A DNA stretch of 64,000 nucleotides from Mesorhizobium helmanticense (GCF_003034915.1 NZ_PZJX01000028.1:124001-188000), one strand, 5' to 3'; shown: positions 51,604 to 63,253, counted from the first letter of the stretch. Made by a program: numbers and translations. The notes: generated by a model from the letters alone, not told the origin.

Positions 51604-52146
51604 TTATGCGATTGCGACGAGATCCCTGGCGTCGAGGTCAACAGCGACTTCGCCGTTCATGAAGGCAACAAGAACCCGGGCCCTCCCGGCGGGATCGAGC
51701 CGATCGAGCCGCCCGATCATCTCGGCGAAAGGCCCGGAAAGTATCTGGACCGAAGCGCCCGCAGCGAGGCCGCCGCGAAAATCCAGCAGGCCGTCCTCGC
51801 CGGTCAGCGCAATGAACCGTTCCACCAACCCCGAGGGGACCGGCAACGGCCGGTCGCCCTGCATGACCAGCGAGCGCACGCCCAATGTTCCGTTGACCGA
51901 GCGCCATCGCTGCAGCGCCACATCGAGGGCGACGAACATATAACCCGGGAAATATGCCGCTGACCGCGTTTCTAGGCGCCGGGCATGACGCGTGGTCTTC
52001 TCGTAGCGAGGCACAAATGGGTGAAAGCCCTGCCTCTGGAGATGCCATTCGGCGACGCTCTCCTTTCCCGGAAATACACTGGCCGCGTACCAGCGGGTTG
52101 CCGGACTGACAGCTGGCCGTTGCGACAAAATATTCGCCTTGTCCAT
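51604..52146 (-). CDS. NusG paralogue (RfaH/LoaP-type specialised elongation factor)
   Basis: This 180-residue protein has an NGN domain (RWYAASVFPGKESVAEWHLQ, FVPRYEKTTRHARR, YFPGYMFVALD, residues about 18–110) and a C-terminal KOW-like domain (ASVQILSGPFAEMIGRLDRLD, VLVAFMNGEVAVDL). Housekeeping NusG proteins are encoded with secE and ribosomal genes; this one lies alone upstream of a polysaccharide cluster on the same strand, as RfaH-, UpxY- and LoaP-type regulators often do. It probably promotes read-through of the long operon. Start ATG 52146 has CGGAAAA upstream; an ATG at 52203 is possible. Confidence 0.9.
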   Translation of the reverse strand: MDKANILSQRPAVSPATRWYAASVFPGKESVAEWHLQRQGFHPFVPRYEKTTRHARRLETRSAAYFPGYMFVALDVALQRWRSVNGTLGVRSLVMQGDRPLPVPSGLVERFIALTGEDGLLDFRGGLAAGASVQILSGPFAEMIGRLDRLDPAGRARVLVAFMNGEVAVDLDARDLVAIA

Positions 52147-52590
52147 TGTTTTTTCCGAACTAATCACGCGACTCGCCTTCGCGGGTTTCGGCATGGTCAG
52201 CATGAAGGGTTACGACAGCGTGAGGTTACCAGCAAGCAACTATGTCGCGAGAATCAAGATGGCTGGTCGAAAAAATTCCCGCAAATTGCGCATAGACTTT
52301 AGCCGTGCCTAAGAAGTCATCGGGCCGCTTTCTTTATTAGCTGTAGGAGGAATAATGTTGGGCAATGCGCCGATGTGTAGCTGTCTGGTTACCTTGGCCA
52401 CGACGAATCGCTGGTCGTCCTCTCCTTAAGTCGCTGACTTGAAGATAGTGTGACGGCGTCGCCGGCCCGTCGTTGCGAAGCGAAGCCCGTCAGTTCGGGA
52501 ACCCGCCATCGATCGATCGCCAACCTGCTATCGGAGAAACCCCGGGCCATCTCTGGTCCGGTGTTTCAGCCGATCCGGTTGACCCAGAGA
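52147..52590. other. Intergenic region upstream of the NusG paralogue, with a small ORF
   Basis: This roughly 440-bp stretch separates the NusG paralogue from the end of bioY. The minus-strand promoter of the NusG paralogue should lie in its left part. The only other signal is a plus-strand small open frame with a strong ribosome-binding site, listed separately. No terminator with a T-run is obvious after bioY. Confidence 0.45.
52355..52429 (+). CDS. Small open frame (24 aa) with a strong ribosome-binding site
   Basis: TAGGAGGAATAATG gives an almost perfect Shine–Dalgarno four to five bases from the ATG. The predicted peptide begins MLGNAPMCSCLV and ends NRWSSSP. No gene follows in the same direction for more than 800 bp, so it is not an evident leader peptide. 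It may be a free small protein, a decayed leader or chance. Confidence 0.35.
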   Translation: MLGNAPMCSCLVTLATTNRWSSSP

Positions 52591-53220
52591 TCAGGAGCGC
52601 TTCAGAAGCGACCACGCGGCCGGCACCAAGCTCGCCGCCAGGGCAACCTTGATCAGGTCGCCAATGATGAAGGGCACAACGCCGAACTGCCACGACTTTT
52701 CCGCACCGATCAGCAGCGCCAGCCAGGCAAAGCCCATTGCCATCATGACGATCTCGGCAACCAGAAGCGCGTTGAAGAGCTTGATCGGATGCCGATCCCA
52801 GCCGCGATCGGCAGCCCAGCCGACGATCGCCGCCATGACCACGAAGCCGGCAAGATAACCGCCGGTGGACCCCAGCATGTAGGCGATGCCTATGCCCTTT
52901 TCCGGCGTGCTCTGGAAGACCGGAAAGCCCATGGCGCCCTCGGCCATGTAGAGAAGCAGCGTGGCGACGCCGAGGCGCATGCCGAACGCCGCGGCGATCA
53001 GAAAGACGGCTAAGGTCTGCATCGAGATGTCGACCGGGCCGAGCAAAACTTTCGTCTTGGCCGCGAGCGTCAACACCAGCGTTCCGGCGATCGCCAGCAA
53101 AAGCTGCGTCGCAAGGCGGGTCGCGCCCTTTTCAGGCAGAGCGAGAGAAACAAGCGGACGCATCGTCGTTGCAATTGCCATGGTCTTCCCCATCTTCGGA
53201 TTGCCGCCGAACGCGGCCAT
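52591..53220 (-). CDS. bioY: BioY biotin transporter substrate-binding subunit
   Basis: This 209-residue membrane protein is the S-component of ECF-type biotin uptake; in many Rhizobiales it acts with BioMN or alone. Six helices are evident, and the family segments GPVDISMQTLAVFLIAAAFG, LYMAEGAMGFPVF and GGYLAGFVVMA are present. Start ATG 53220 is supported by AGGAAAA seven bases upstream; ATG 53193 would remove nine residues. It is divergent from the MBL hydrolase. I did not find a clear BioR-type TTATAGATAA site upstream. Confidence 0.92.
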   Translation of the reverse strand: MAAFGGNPKMGKTMAIATTMRPLVSLALPEKGATRLATQLLLAIAGTLVLTLAAKTKVLLGPVDISMQTLAVFLIAAAFGMRLGVATLLLYMAEGAMGFPVFQSTPEKGIGIAYMLGSTGGYLAGFVVMAAIVGWAADRGWDRHPIKLFNALLVAEIVMMAMGFAWLALLIGAEKSWQFGVVPFIIGDLIKVALAASLVPAAWSLLKRS

Positions 53221-53297
53221 GCGTTTTCCTATATTGGCTTCCGTGCTATGCGGCAATCGGTTTTGCCTTCCCCCCAATAAAGGTCGCGACACTCGCC

Positions 53298-54206
53298 ATG
53301 GCGCTGGAATTCGACACACGCTTCAACCCGTCCTACGGCCGGGGCGTGACCGTTGCGCCCGACGTGCTCCGCATTACCGCCCCCAATCTCAGCCCTTTCA
53401 CCTTCCACGGCACCAACAGCTATGTCATCGGGCGCGAGACGCTGGCGGTCATCGATCCGGGACCGGATGACGACGCGCATCTCGAGACACTGATCGAGGT
53501 GATCGCGGACAGGCCGGTCAGCCACATTTTCGTCAGCCATACGCATCGCGACCATTCCCCGCTGGCAGCCCGGCTCAAGCAGCATACAGGCGCGGTCGTA
53601 CTCGCCGAAGGCGCGCATCGCCCGGCGAGGCCCTTGCGCACAGGCGAGGTCAATCCGCTCGATGCCAGCGCCGACATCGCCTTCGCTCCCGACATCGCCC
53701 TGCCCGACGATGGGGTGATCGACGGCGACGGTTGGGCGATCAGAACGGTGCTGACGCCGGGCCACACGGCCAATCACGCCGCTTTTGCGCTAGAGGGAAC
53801 CGGCGTCCTGTTCTCGGCCGATCATGTCATGGCGTGGTCGACCTCGATCATCGCGCCGCCGGATGGCGCCATGGCCGACTATATGATGTCGCTCGATCGG
53901 CTGATCGCGCGCGACGATCGCCTGCTGCTGCCTGGCCATGGCGGGCCGGTGACCGCGCCGCGCAATTTCATGCGCGGATTGAAGACCCACCGCAAGATGC
54001 GTGAACGCGCGATCCTGGAGCGGATCAAGGGCGGCGACCGCACGATCGAGGACATGGTCAAGGCGATCTATCGCGACACCGACCCGCGCCTGCATGGCGC
54101 CGCCAGCCTGTCCGTGCTTGCCCATCTGGAGGACCTGGTGGCGCGCGATCTGGTGAGCACTGATGGCGACCCAGCCATCGACGGCATTTTTGTGCCTGCG
54201 GCGTAG
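53298..54206 (+). CDS. MBL-fold metallo-hydrolase (LACTB2-like)
   Basis: This 302-residue metallo-beta-lactamase-fold protein has the metal-binding HTHRDHSPLAA near residue 92, plus LTPGHTANHAAFAL and FSADHVMAWS for the second ligand set and LLPGHGGPV at the end of the core. A C-terminal winged-helix-like tail (ILERIKGGDRTIEDMVKAIY) is typical of the LACTB2/hydroxyacylglutathione hydrolase-like group. Substrate unknown. It is convergent with the DUF1499 gene three bases away. Confidence 0.88.
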   Translation: MALEFDTRFNPSYGRGVTVAPDVLRITAPNLSPFTFHGTNSYVIGRETLAVIDPGPDDDAHLETLIEVIADRPVSHIFVSHTHRDHSPLAARLKQHTGAVVLAEGAHRPARPLRTGEVNPLDASADIAFAPDIALPDDGVIDGDGWAIRTVLTPGHTANHAAFALEGTGVLFSADHVMAWSTSIIAPPDGAMADYMMSLDRLIARDDRLLLPGHGGPVTAPRNFMRGLKTHRKMRERAILERIKGGDRTIEDMVKAIYRDTDPRLHGAASLSVLAHLEDLVARDLVSTDGDPAIDGIFVPAA

Positions 54207-54209
54207 ACA

Positions 54210-55022
54210 TCATTCGGCTGGCGCTACGCCCACCTGGCCGGCGACCTCCTGATCGAGCTCGGCCAGAAAATCCACGATGCGGGCCGCATTGTCGCCAAGG
54301 TCGTAGCGGCCGTAGCGGGAGGCCGAGCGCATGTCGACGATGACAGTATCGCCATCGTCTGCGACGCGGATGGCGACATCGGCGGGAAGGCTGAGGACAA
54401 AGCTTTTGGCCAGGGCGTCGATGGTCACCTCGCTTTGCCCACTCGCGTCGGGAAACGGCACTGCCAGCTGCCAATCCCGCCGGCCAAGCACGGTTTTTAC
54501 TGCTTGGAGGACGCTATCGAAGGGCAGATCGTAGCTGCGCCCGGTGACCAGCGAATAGGTCTCGGTTTGCAAGCGCTGCTCGCCCGGGGTCGGCGGCGAA
54601 AGCATATTCATGTCACCCGTCCGGGTGGCGGCGAGCGCCGGCGGATCGTCAAGATCGGTCGAGATGTCGTTCAGCGGCGGATAGGTCGCCGCCTGGTAGG
54701 CGACGACACCATAAGGAGCGAGCACCAGAAGCGCCAGCAAGGCGCCGACGGCGAGGTCGCGACCGCCGCGATCGCCGAAATTCCACAGTCTCGAAAAGGC
54801 AAATCCGGCGAACAGAAGCGCGAAAGCGGCAAGCAGCGCGACAATGGCGAGCACCCAAAGGAAAACCGGCGTTTCAACGAGATCATACCGATGGCCGATG
54901 AGAACGCTCAGAAGCAGGACCACCGCAAAGGCGCCCGTTCGCCGCGACCAGCCGGCAGCCTTCGACGTCTGTCGCTCGGCAATTTCCATCGTTTTCTGCA
55001 CTGCCCCTACCCAAACGGACAT
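54210..55022 (-). CDS. DUF1499-family membrane protein
   Basis: This 270-residue protein has three N-terminal membrane helices (residues 28–115) and a C-terminal soluble domain starting near PPLNDISTDLDDPP, the conserved beginning of DUF1499. YDLPFDSVLQAVKTVLGRRDW and VDMRSASRYGRYDLGDNAARI complete the family pattern. Its molecular function is unknown. It lies between the MBL hydrolase and acyl-CoA ligase genes and shares its strand with the latter. Confidence 0.85.
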   Translation of the reverse strand: MSVWVGAVQKTMEIAERQTSKAAGWSRRTGAFAVVLLLSVLIGHRYDLVETPVFLWVLAIVALLAAFALLFAGFAFSRLWNFGDRGGRDLAVGALLALLVLAPYGVVAYQAATYPPLNDISTDLDDPPALAATRTGDMNMLSPPTPGEQRLQTETYSLVTGRSYDLPFDSVLQAVKTVLGRRDWQLAVPFPDASGQSEVTIDALAKSFVLSLPADVAIRVADDGDTVIVDMRSASRYGRYDLGDNAARIVDFLAELDQEVAGQVGVAPAE

Positions 55023-55064
55023 TTAGAGCCTTTGGTGGCGGCTTGAAGGCGGAAAGCCTTCCCG

Positions 55065-56693
55065 TCAATCCGTTGGCAGGCGATAATCCCTGAATTGCTC
55101 GCGCAGGCTGGTCTTCTGGATCTTGCCGGCGGCGGTGTGGGGGATTTCGCCGACAAAGGCGACGTCATCCGGCATCCACCACTTGGCTACCTTGCCGTTC
55201 ATGAAAGCAAGGATATCGATCTTGGTAGGTTCCCTGCCCGGCTTGCGGACGACGACAAGCAGGGGCCGCTCACCCCATTTCGAATGAGGAATGCCGATGG
55301 CGGCGGCCTCGGCGACATCGGGATGACCGACAGCGAGATTCTCGAGGTCGATGGTCGAAATCCATTCGCCGCCCGACTTGATGACGTCCTTGGCGCGGTC
55401 CGTGATCCGCATGTAGCCACATGGATCGATATGGGCGACGTCGCCGGTATCGAACCAGCCTTCCGCGTCGAACTGTTCCGAACCCACCCCGCCATAATAG
55501 GCGCCAGCGACAGCCGGTCCGCGCACCTTCAGCCGCCCGAAGGTCTTGCCGTCCCAGGGCAGCGCGTTGTTTTCGTCATCCGTCACCTTCATCTCGACGC
55601 CGAAGGGCGGATAGCCCTGTTTGCTCTGGACATCGAGCCGGGCGTCGTCCTTGAGACCGGCATAGTCCGGCTTCATGGTGCACAGCGTGCCGAGCGGCGA
55701 CATTTCTGTCATGCCCCAGGCGTGGATGACCTGGACATCGTAGCTGTCCTGGAATTTTGTCATGAGCGCGCGCGGGCAGGATGAGCCACCGATGACAACC
55801 CGCTTCAGATGCGGAAGTGTCTTGCCGGTCTCCTCCAGATGCTGAAGCAGCATCATCCACACGGTCGGCACCGCGGCGCTGAAGGTCACCTTCTCGGTGT
55901 CGAGCAATTCATAGATCGAGGCGCCGTCCATCTTGCAGCCAGGCATGACCAGCTTGGCGCCGACCATCGGCGCGCTCTGGGCAAGGCCCCAGGCATTGGC
56001 GTGAAACATCGGCACCACCGGCAGAACCACGTCGCGCGCGGATATGCCCATCGCGTCGGGCATGGCGGCGATCATGGCGTGCAGCACGTTCGAACGATGG
56101 CTGTAGAGCACGCCTTTCGGCTCGCCCGTCGTGCCCGAGGTGTAGCACATGCCGGCGGCGGTATTTTCATCGAACGTCTTCCAGGCGAACGCACCGTCGG
56201 CTTCGCCGAGCCATTCCTCGTAGGCTACGACGTCCGGCAGCGCCGTTTGCGGCATATGTGCCTTGTCGGTCAGCACGATCACCTTCTTCAGCGATTTGAC
56301 CGCGCCGGCGATCTTTTCGAGCAATGGCATGAATGTCAGATCGACGAAGACCGCCTTGTCTTCGGCATTGTTCATGATCCAGACGATCTGCTCGGGAAAG
56401 AGGCGCGGATTGAGCGTGTGATAGACCGCGCCGACGCCCATGATGCCGTACCAGGATTCGATATGGCGCGCCGTGTTCCAGGCTAGCGTGGCGATGCGGT
56501 CGCCAAGCCCGAAGCCGTCGCGCTCGAGCCGTTCGGCGACCGCCAGGGCGCGGCGACGAATGTCGGCGTAGGTGGTCCGGACGATCGGGCCTTCGATCGA
56601 GCGCGACACGATCTCGCGGTTGCCGTGCTGCATGGCTGCGTTGTCGATAAGTTTATGGCAGAGCAGCGGCCATTCCTGCATCAGTCCGAGCAT
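55065..56693 (-). CDS. AMP-dependent acyl-CoA synthetase (long/medium-chain fatty acid–CoA ligase)
   Basis: This 542-residue adenylate-forming enzyme activates a fatty acid as acyl-AMP and then acyl-CoA. It carries the P-loop motif [20 protein letters not shown] near residue 180, the [13 protein letters not shown] motif, and the [18 protein letters not shown] hinge motif; a catalytic lysine lies near the C-terminus in [12 protein letters not shown]. Start ATG 56693 fits family length; the open frame runs far upstream without similarity. A 20-bp perfect palindrome in the divergent promoter region may be its operator. Confidence 0.93.
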   Translation of the reverse strand: MLGLMQEWPLLCHKLIDNAAMQHGNREIVSRSIEGPIVRTTYADIRRRALAVAERLERDGFGLGDRIATLAWNTARHIESWYGIMGVGAVYHTLNPRLFPEQIVWIMNNAEDKAVFVDLTFMPLLEKIAGAVKSLKKVIVLTDKAHMPQTALPDVVAYEEWLGEADGAFAWKTFDENTAAGMCYTSGTTGEPKGVLYSHRSNVLHAMIAAMPDAMGISARDVVLPVVPMFHANAWGLAQSAPMVGAKLVMPGCKMDGASIYELLDTEKVTFSAAVPTVWMMLLQHLEETGKTLPHLKRVVIGGSSCPRALMTKFQDSYDVQVIHAWGMTEMSPLGTLCTMKPDYAGLKDDARLDVQSKQGYPPFGVEMKVTDDENNALPWDGKTFGRLKVRGPAVAGAYYGGVGSEQFDAEGWFDTGDVAHIDPCGYMRITDRAKDVIKSGGEWISTIDLENLAVGHPDVAEAAAIGIPHSKWGERPLLVVVRKPGREPTKIDILAFMNGKVAKWWMPDDVAFVGEIPHTAAGKIQKTSLREQFRDYRLPTD

Positions 56694-56817
56694 TCGTTCC
56701 TCCCACTGGTTTTTGTTCCATTGTGAGACGAACCTGTGGATTGTCCAGCCATGCCGGCGCGGAAGCGGTGCATTGCTCGAAAACACAGGGAAAACCGCCA
56801 CAATCCGGCCATCGTCG

Positions 56818-56837
56818 CCGTTAATCTTGATTAACGG
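56818..56837. promoter_or_regulatory. 20-bp inverted repeat in the divergent promoter region, candidate operator
   Basis: CCGTTAATC and GATTAACGG form perfect nine-base arms around TT. It lies 125 bp upstream of the acyl-CoA ligase start and 35 bp upstream of the divergent 118-residue protein's start. The position and dyad symmetry suit a dimeric repressor controlling either or both genes. Confidence 0.6.
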
Positions 56838-56871
56838 GGTGGGGCGCGATTGGCGAATGAAAGAGGTTCGC

Positions 56872-57228
56872 ATGGACGCGCAGGTTGACGACGATACGCT
56901 CGAAAATACACTTGCCGAAAGCTTGGCCGATATGGTGCCGGACACCAAGACCGTTTCCGAAGACGAATTCGCAGAAGTCGTCGGCGGCGCCCTTGAGGCA
57001 GTCGGTGGCACTTTGCTGTTCAAGATGTGCGTCCAGAACGAAGGCGAAGGCGAACATGTTGCCGCGGCATGCGTGGGTGACGGCGGCAACCGCCAGTTCC
57101 TGCTTCTCACCTTGCCGACCGCCGGTGGCGCGCTCAAGGTCGAGACGGTGTCGCGGAGCACCAATCCGGTGGCCGGCATCGCCGCCGCCTATGCCGGGTT
57201 GATGGATGCATTTCAGGCTGCCGCCTGA
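56872..57228 (+). CDS. Conserved-looking acidic protein of unknown function
   Basis: This 118-residue cytoplasmic protein is strongly acidic at its N-terminus (VDDDTLENTLAESLADMV) and has a hydrophobic core segment VVGGALEAVGGTLLFKMCV. No signal peptide or membrane helix is clear. The ATG at 56872 has GAGG six bases upstream; an ATG five codons earlier is less well placed. I recognise no family. It is divergent from the acyl-CoA ligase and followed by the DUF427 gene on the same strand. Confidence 0.7.
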   Translation: MDAQVDDDTLENTLAESLADMVPDTKTVSEDEFAEVVGGALEAVGGTLLFKMCVQNEGEGEHVAAACVGDGGNRQFLLLTLPTAGGALKVETVSRSTNPVAGIAAAYAGLMDAFQAAA

Positions 57229-57383
57229 TCGTTCCGGGTAAGATCAGTTAGACGAGCCACCAGGCCAGAACCTGAGCGGCGCCGGCTGTATGTCACTTGT
57301 TGAACGGTGCCCTTGCGAACCGCACTCGTTCGACACACCTATTCCGGACGGCGCCCCATGCCGGTCACGGAGAATCCCAGCCA

Positions 57384-57773
57384 ATGGACCAGATCGCAAA
57401 TCCCGCACCAGGCTTTCAACGCAATCCCGGCAAGGTCATCACCGTCGGGGCCTACCGCGGCACCGTCACGGTGCGTAGCGGCGAAACTGTTATCGCCTCG
57501 TCAACCAAGGCAAAGCTCCTGACCGAGCCCCCCTACCCCCCGGTCCTCTACATTCCGTTCGAAGACATCGATTTCGACCAGCTTCGCAAGACGGAGTTCT
57601 CGACGCATTGCCCTTACAAGGGCGATGCGAGCTATTGGAGCGTGCTGCCTGCTGCCGAGGCGGGCAAGGATGCGATGTGGGCGTATGAGCGGCCTTTCGA
57701 CGAGATGGTCGAAATCCGCGATCATGGCGCATTCTATGCCAACAAGGTGACGATCGAAGCCGCGCCGGACTGA
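57384..57773 (+). CDS. DUF427-family protein
   Basis: This 129-residue protein matches the DUF427 pattern: a short N-terminal region, VRSGETVIASSTKAKLLTE, PVLYIPFEDIDFDQL, STHCPYKGDASYW, and AMWAYERPFDEMVEIRDHGAFY. The CPYKG and YWS segments are conserved in the family. Function is not established. Start ATG 57384 gives family length. Confidence 0.88.
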   Translation: MDQIANPAPGFQRNPGKVITVGAYRGTVTVRSGETVIASSTKAKLLTEPPYPPVLYIPFEDIDFDQLRKTEFSTHCPYKGDASYWSVLPAAEAGKDAMWAYERPFDEMVEIRDHGAFYANKVTIEAAPD

Positions 57774-57798
57774 GCAGCGGATACTCAGAACTTCGCGG

Positions 57799-58539
57799 TC
57801 AGTCGGTGGTGCCGTTGTTGCCGATTCCGTCGGCCTCATCGAGCCGCACGAAGGTGAGACCCTTGGCCTTCAGCGCCAGCAGACCTTGCACCACGCCCTC
57901 GCCGGCGGCATGGGTCGGCTGATTGATATGAGAGATGATGACATCGCCGTCCTTAGCCGCGGCGATCCGGCGTGCGGTTTCCTTCGCTCCCAGCAATGAA
58001 CCGCCGTCGCCGTTTATCGAGAAGCCGGCGACCTTGAAGCCAAGCTTGCGGATCATGGCGATGGCCGAGGGGCTGTATTCGGCGGTTGCGCCGCGAAACC
58101 ATTTCGGTGCCGGCTCGCCGGTGCCGGCAAGGGCGGCGGCGCCCGACTCGACCTCGGCCAGAACCGCGGCCGGGCTGCCGGCGGCGCGGATGCCGTAGAT
58201 CTTGCGCGGTGTGTCGACCGCCGGGACGTGGCGGCCGCCATGGTTTTCCAACTCGAACAGATCAGGATGCGCCCGCATGATCTCGACGGCGGCGGCGTTG
58301 CGTTTCAGCCAGATGCCGGTGACGAAGATGGTGGCCGGGATATTGTTCTCCACCAGGGCCGACAGGATCCTTGTGTCGGTCCGCCCGCCACAGGCATCGA
58401 GCGTAAGCGCGACACGACCGTTGCCGCCAGCCTCCGGCTTGATATGCAACGTCGGCTCGACGAGTGGCGCGGCATTGGCCGCGGATACCACCCATATCGA
58501 CATCGCGATCGCGCAAAAATGCTTTTGGAACAGATGCAT
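57799..58539 (-). CDS. Polysaccharide deacetylase family protein (secreted)
   Basis: This 246-residue protein has a signal peptide (cleavage near ANAAPL) and a NodB-homology domain: VALTLDACGGRTD with the catalytic-base and metal aspartates, FVTGIWLKRN, LENHGGRHVPA with metal-binding histidines, KWFRGATAEYSP, and VIISHINQPTHAA. It would remove N- or O-acetyl groups from a periplasmic or extracellular glycan. Start ATG 58539 places the signal peptide at the N-terminus. It lies 76 bp after the GT9 gene on the same strand. Confidence 0.9.
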   Translation of the reverse strand: MHLFQKHFCAIAMSIWVVSAANAAPLVEPTLHIKPEAGGNGRVALTLDACGGRTDTRILSALVENNIPATIFVTGIWLKRNAAAVEIMRAHPDLFELENHGGRHVPAVDTPRKIYGIRAAGSPAAVLAEVESGAAALAGTGEPAPKWFRGATAEYSPSAIAMIRKLGFKVAGFSINGDGGSLLGAKETARRIAAAKDGDVIISHINQPTHAAGEGVVQGLLALKAKGLTFVRLDEADGIGNNGTTD

Positions 58540-58615
58540 AGTTTGGTTTTCCAAGCCGGCGCCATCAAGGACGCGGCAGTCTTGAACGCCACGCCCAACT
58601 TTGGCAAGTGCGGCG

Positions 58616-59707
58616 TCAGTGTACGTGCTCCACGTCCTTAACCGTGCGTGAAAGGACTTCCCGCATCGCGGCGACAACTGGCTTGACCTCCAGGCGCCAG
58701 ACACAACAAGCCTTGCTCGGATCCGGCCATTGACACAGTCTGTTGGCCACGCACGGACATGGAAAGAGGGGCTGGAGGGCAATGCCTGGGACGCCGACTG
58801 GTCCCCATCTGGCCGGATCAGTGAGGCCATAAAGTCCGACGACCGGAGTTCCGACGGCGGCCGCCATATGCATCGGACCGCTCTCATTGCCAAGGAAAAG
58901 CCGTGCCTGTTTTAGGACGGCGAGCAATGTTTCAAGCGGCGTCGTGCCGACCAGATTGACTACAGGCGAAGTGGTCTTGGCGACAATGCGCTCGGCGGGC
59001 ATCCGTTCGTCCGGACCGCCGACAAGCACGAAGTCCAGCCCGGTCTCCCGCGAGATCTCGTCTATTGTCATGGCAAAGCGCTCCGGCTGCCATTGCCGCC
59101 CCTCGAAACTCGCACCCGCATGCACAGCGATGAAGGCGTTGCGCCGAAGATGGTGTCTGTCGAGCAGCGCCAGCGCTTTGGCTGTTTCCAACGGCAGCGG
59201 TTGAATGGACGGGACCGGCACACGCAGATCGACGCCAAGTGCCTCGAGCGGCGAAAGATAGCGATAAAGGAAGTGCCGTTCGCCAAAGCCAAACGGTTTT
59301 GCCAGGACGTTGGCAGGCTGCGGCTCGTGCCAGCGCAAGGGCCTTTCGGGAGGGTCGTAGCCCACCCGGGTCCTGGCTTTGACCAACCGCGTGATGATCC
59401 GCGAGGTCTTTGAATCGGTCAGGTCGATCGACAGATCAAAGCCAAACCGGCGCAGCGTCCGCACCATCGTGTAAAGTTCGTGTCCGCGCTCAAACGGCGT
59501 GCCGCGCATGCGGGCACGCCTGAACGTCACGACGTCAGAGGCGATGCTGTGAGCGGTCAGAAAGTGTTTGAAGCGAGCTTCACAGAGAAACACGATCCTG
59601 GCCTCGGGATATTCGAGCCGCAGGTTTTTGGCGAGCGCGGAGGCAAGGACTATATCGCCGATGAACTTCGTCTGGATGATCAGGATCGAGCGGAAAATCT
59701 GAGGCAT
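58616..59707 (-). CDS. Family 9 glycosyltransferase (heptosyltransferase WaaF/RfaF-like)
   Basis: This 363-residue GT-B enzyme has the family opening SILIIQTKFIGDIVLASAL, the FIAVHAGASFEGRQWQPERF segment, VLVGGPDE, and the donor-site LFLGNESGPMHMAAAVGTPVVGLYG. A C-terminal cysteine-rich patch (CPCVANRLCQWPDPSKACC) is unusual but known in some members. It would add a heptose or related sugar to an LPS core-like acceptor. Start ATG 59707 is preferred over TTG 59743. Confidence 0.88.
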   Translation of the reverse strand: MPQIFRSILIIQTKFIGDIVLASALAKNLRLEYPEARIVFLCEARFKHFLTAHSIASDVVTFRRARMRGTPFERGHELYTMVRTLRRFGFDLSIDLTDSKTSRIITRLVKARTRVGYDPPERPLRWHEPQPANVLAKPFGFGERHFLYRYLSPLEALGVDLRVPVPSIQPLPLETAKALALLDRHHLRRNAFIAVHAGASFEGRQWQPERFAMTIDEISRETGLDFVLVGGPDERMPAERIVAKTTSPVVNLVGTTPLETLLAVLKQARLFLGNESGPMHMAAAVGTPVVGLYGLTDPARWGPVGVPGIALQPLFPCPCVANRLCQWPDPSKACCVWRLEVKPVVAAMREVLSRTVKDVEHVH

Positions 59708-59836
59708 CTGTTTCTGCAGCCGGGAGCGGTTTGGGAGCCGCAAATTGGGCAGAAACGGTGTCGAGATTCGGAGCTGAAACGCGCAACTTCGCGTGAACTC
59801 AATTACAAAATTTTAATGTTAGACCGGGGACCGCCA

Positions 59837-59863
59837 GGACCAATCGACATCATCGATTGGTCC
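59837..59863. terminator. Strong stem-loop after ppdK
   Basis: Perfect 11-base arms GGACCAATCGA and TCGATTGGTCC enclose a five-base loop, immediately after the ppdK stop and before the GT9 gene. There is no T-run on either side. It is probably the ppdK terminator or an mRNA-stabilising hairpin. Confidence 0.65.
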
Positions 59864-59871
59864 GAGAACCC

Positions 59872-62550
<2,679 letters not shown>

Positions 62551-62740
62551 GCTTGCTCTCCACTCGCAGGAGATTGAAAAGATTGACGAAGCCGAAGTTT
62601 CGCCGTGCCCATTCCGAGCGATATGATGCTGCACTGCGAAAGGCAAGGCGTCGGCAAAGCCGGCCGCCCTCTACAATCGATTAAGAAAAAGCGACATCGA
62701 AAAGACTTGCAATTCGGGTGGCTTTCCTGTAGAACAAACC

Positions 62741-63112
62741 ATGAACAATCAACAGAAGCCTGCACCGATGAGATCGACGGGAAAACTTGATTACCTGGAA
62801 ATGCCGGCGACCGGCGGAACGCTGGACAGCGTGAAGGCTTTCTACAGCGCCGCCTTTTCATGGTCGTTCACCGATTACGGACCGACCTATTCGGCCTTTG
62901 CCGAAGGGCTCGACGGCGGCTTTCAGGCCGATGCCGCGGAAGCGCCGGCCAAGCCGCTGCCTGTGCTTTATTCCGAGGATCTGGAAGAAACGTTGGACGC
63001 TATCGAAAATGCCGGCGGCACGATCGTCAGGCCGATCTTTTCATTTCCCGGCGGCAGGCGGTTCCATTTCGTCGACCCGGCCGGCAATGAAATGGCGATT
63101 TGGGGCGAATAG
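62741..63112 (+). CDS. VOC (glyoxalase/bleomycin-resistance) superfamily protein
   Basis: This 123-residue protein follows the VOC fold: KLDYLEMPATGGTLDSVKAFYSAAFSWSF, then LPVLYSEDLEETLDAIENAGGTIVRPIF and FHFVDPAGNEMAIWGE with the terminal metal-ligand glutamate. The function of such single-domain members varies. A promoter-like TTGCAA-17-TAGAAC ends six bases before the ATG, so the transcript may be almost leaderless. Confidence 0.85.
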   Translation: MNNQQKPAPMRSTGKLDYLEMPATGGTLDSVKAFYSAAFSWSFTDYGPTYSAFAEGLDGGFQADAAEAPAKPLPVLYSEDLEETLDAIENAGGTIVRPIFSFPGGRRFHFVDPAGNEMAIWGE

Positions 63113-63197
63113 ACGCCATCGCACGGCCGCGGGGAACGATACGAACGCCTATCCGCGGGAACCGGTGGATCAGTTCCGCGCACTCGCCATCCCGGCA

Positions 63198-63226
63198 TTG
63201 AGCTTTCCCCCGGCTCGTCCTATAAG
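63198..63226 (+). promoter_or_regulatory. tRNA-Gln promoter
   Basis: TTGAGC (63198–63203) and TATAAG (63221–63226) are separated by 17 bases, a good sigma-70-type promoter 27 bp upstream of the tRNA. Confidence 0.65.
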
Positions 63227-63253
63227 GCCGCGCTCAGCCGGCGCGTTCAGGCT

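Noticed and set aside
53220..53297. BioR operator upstream of bioY
   Set aside because: The known TTATAGATAA-type dyad was not found in the bioY–MBL intergenic space; only a partial CCTATATTGG is present.
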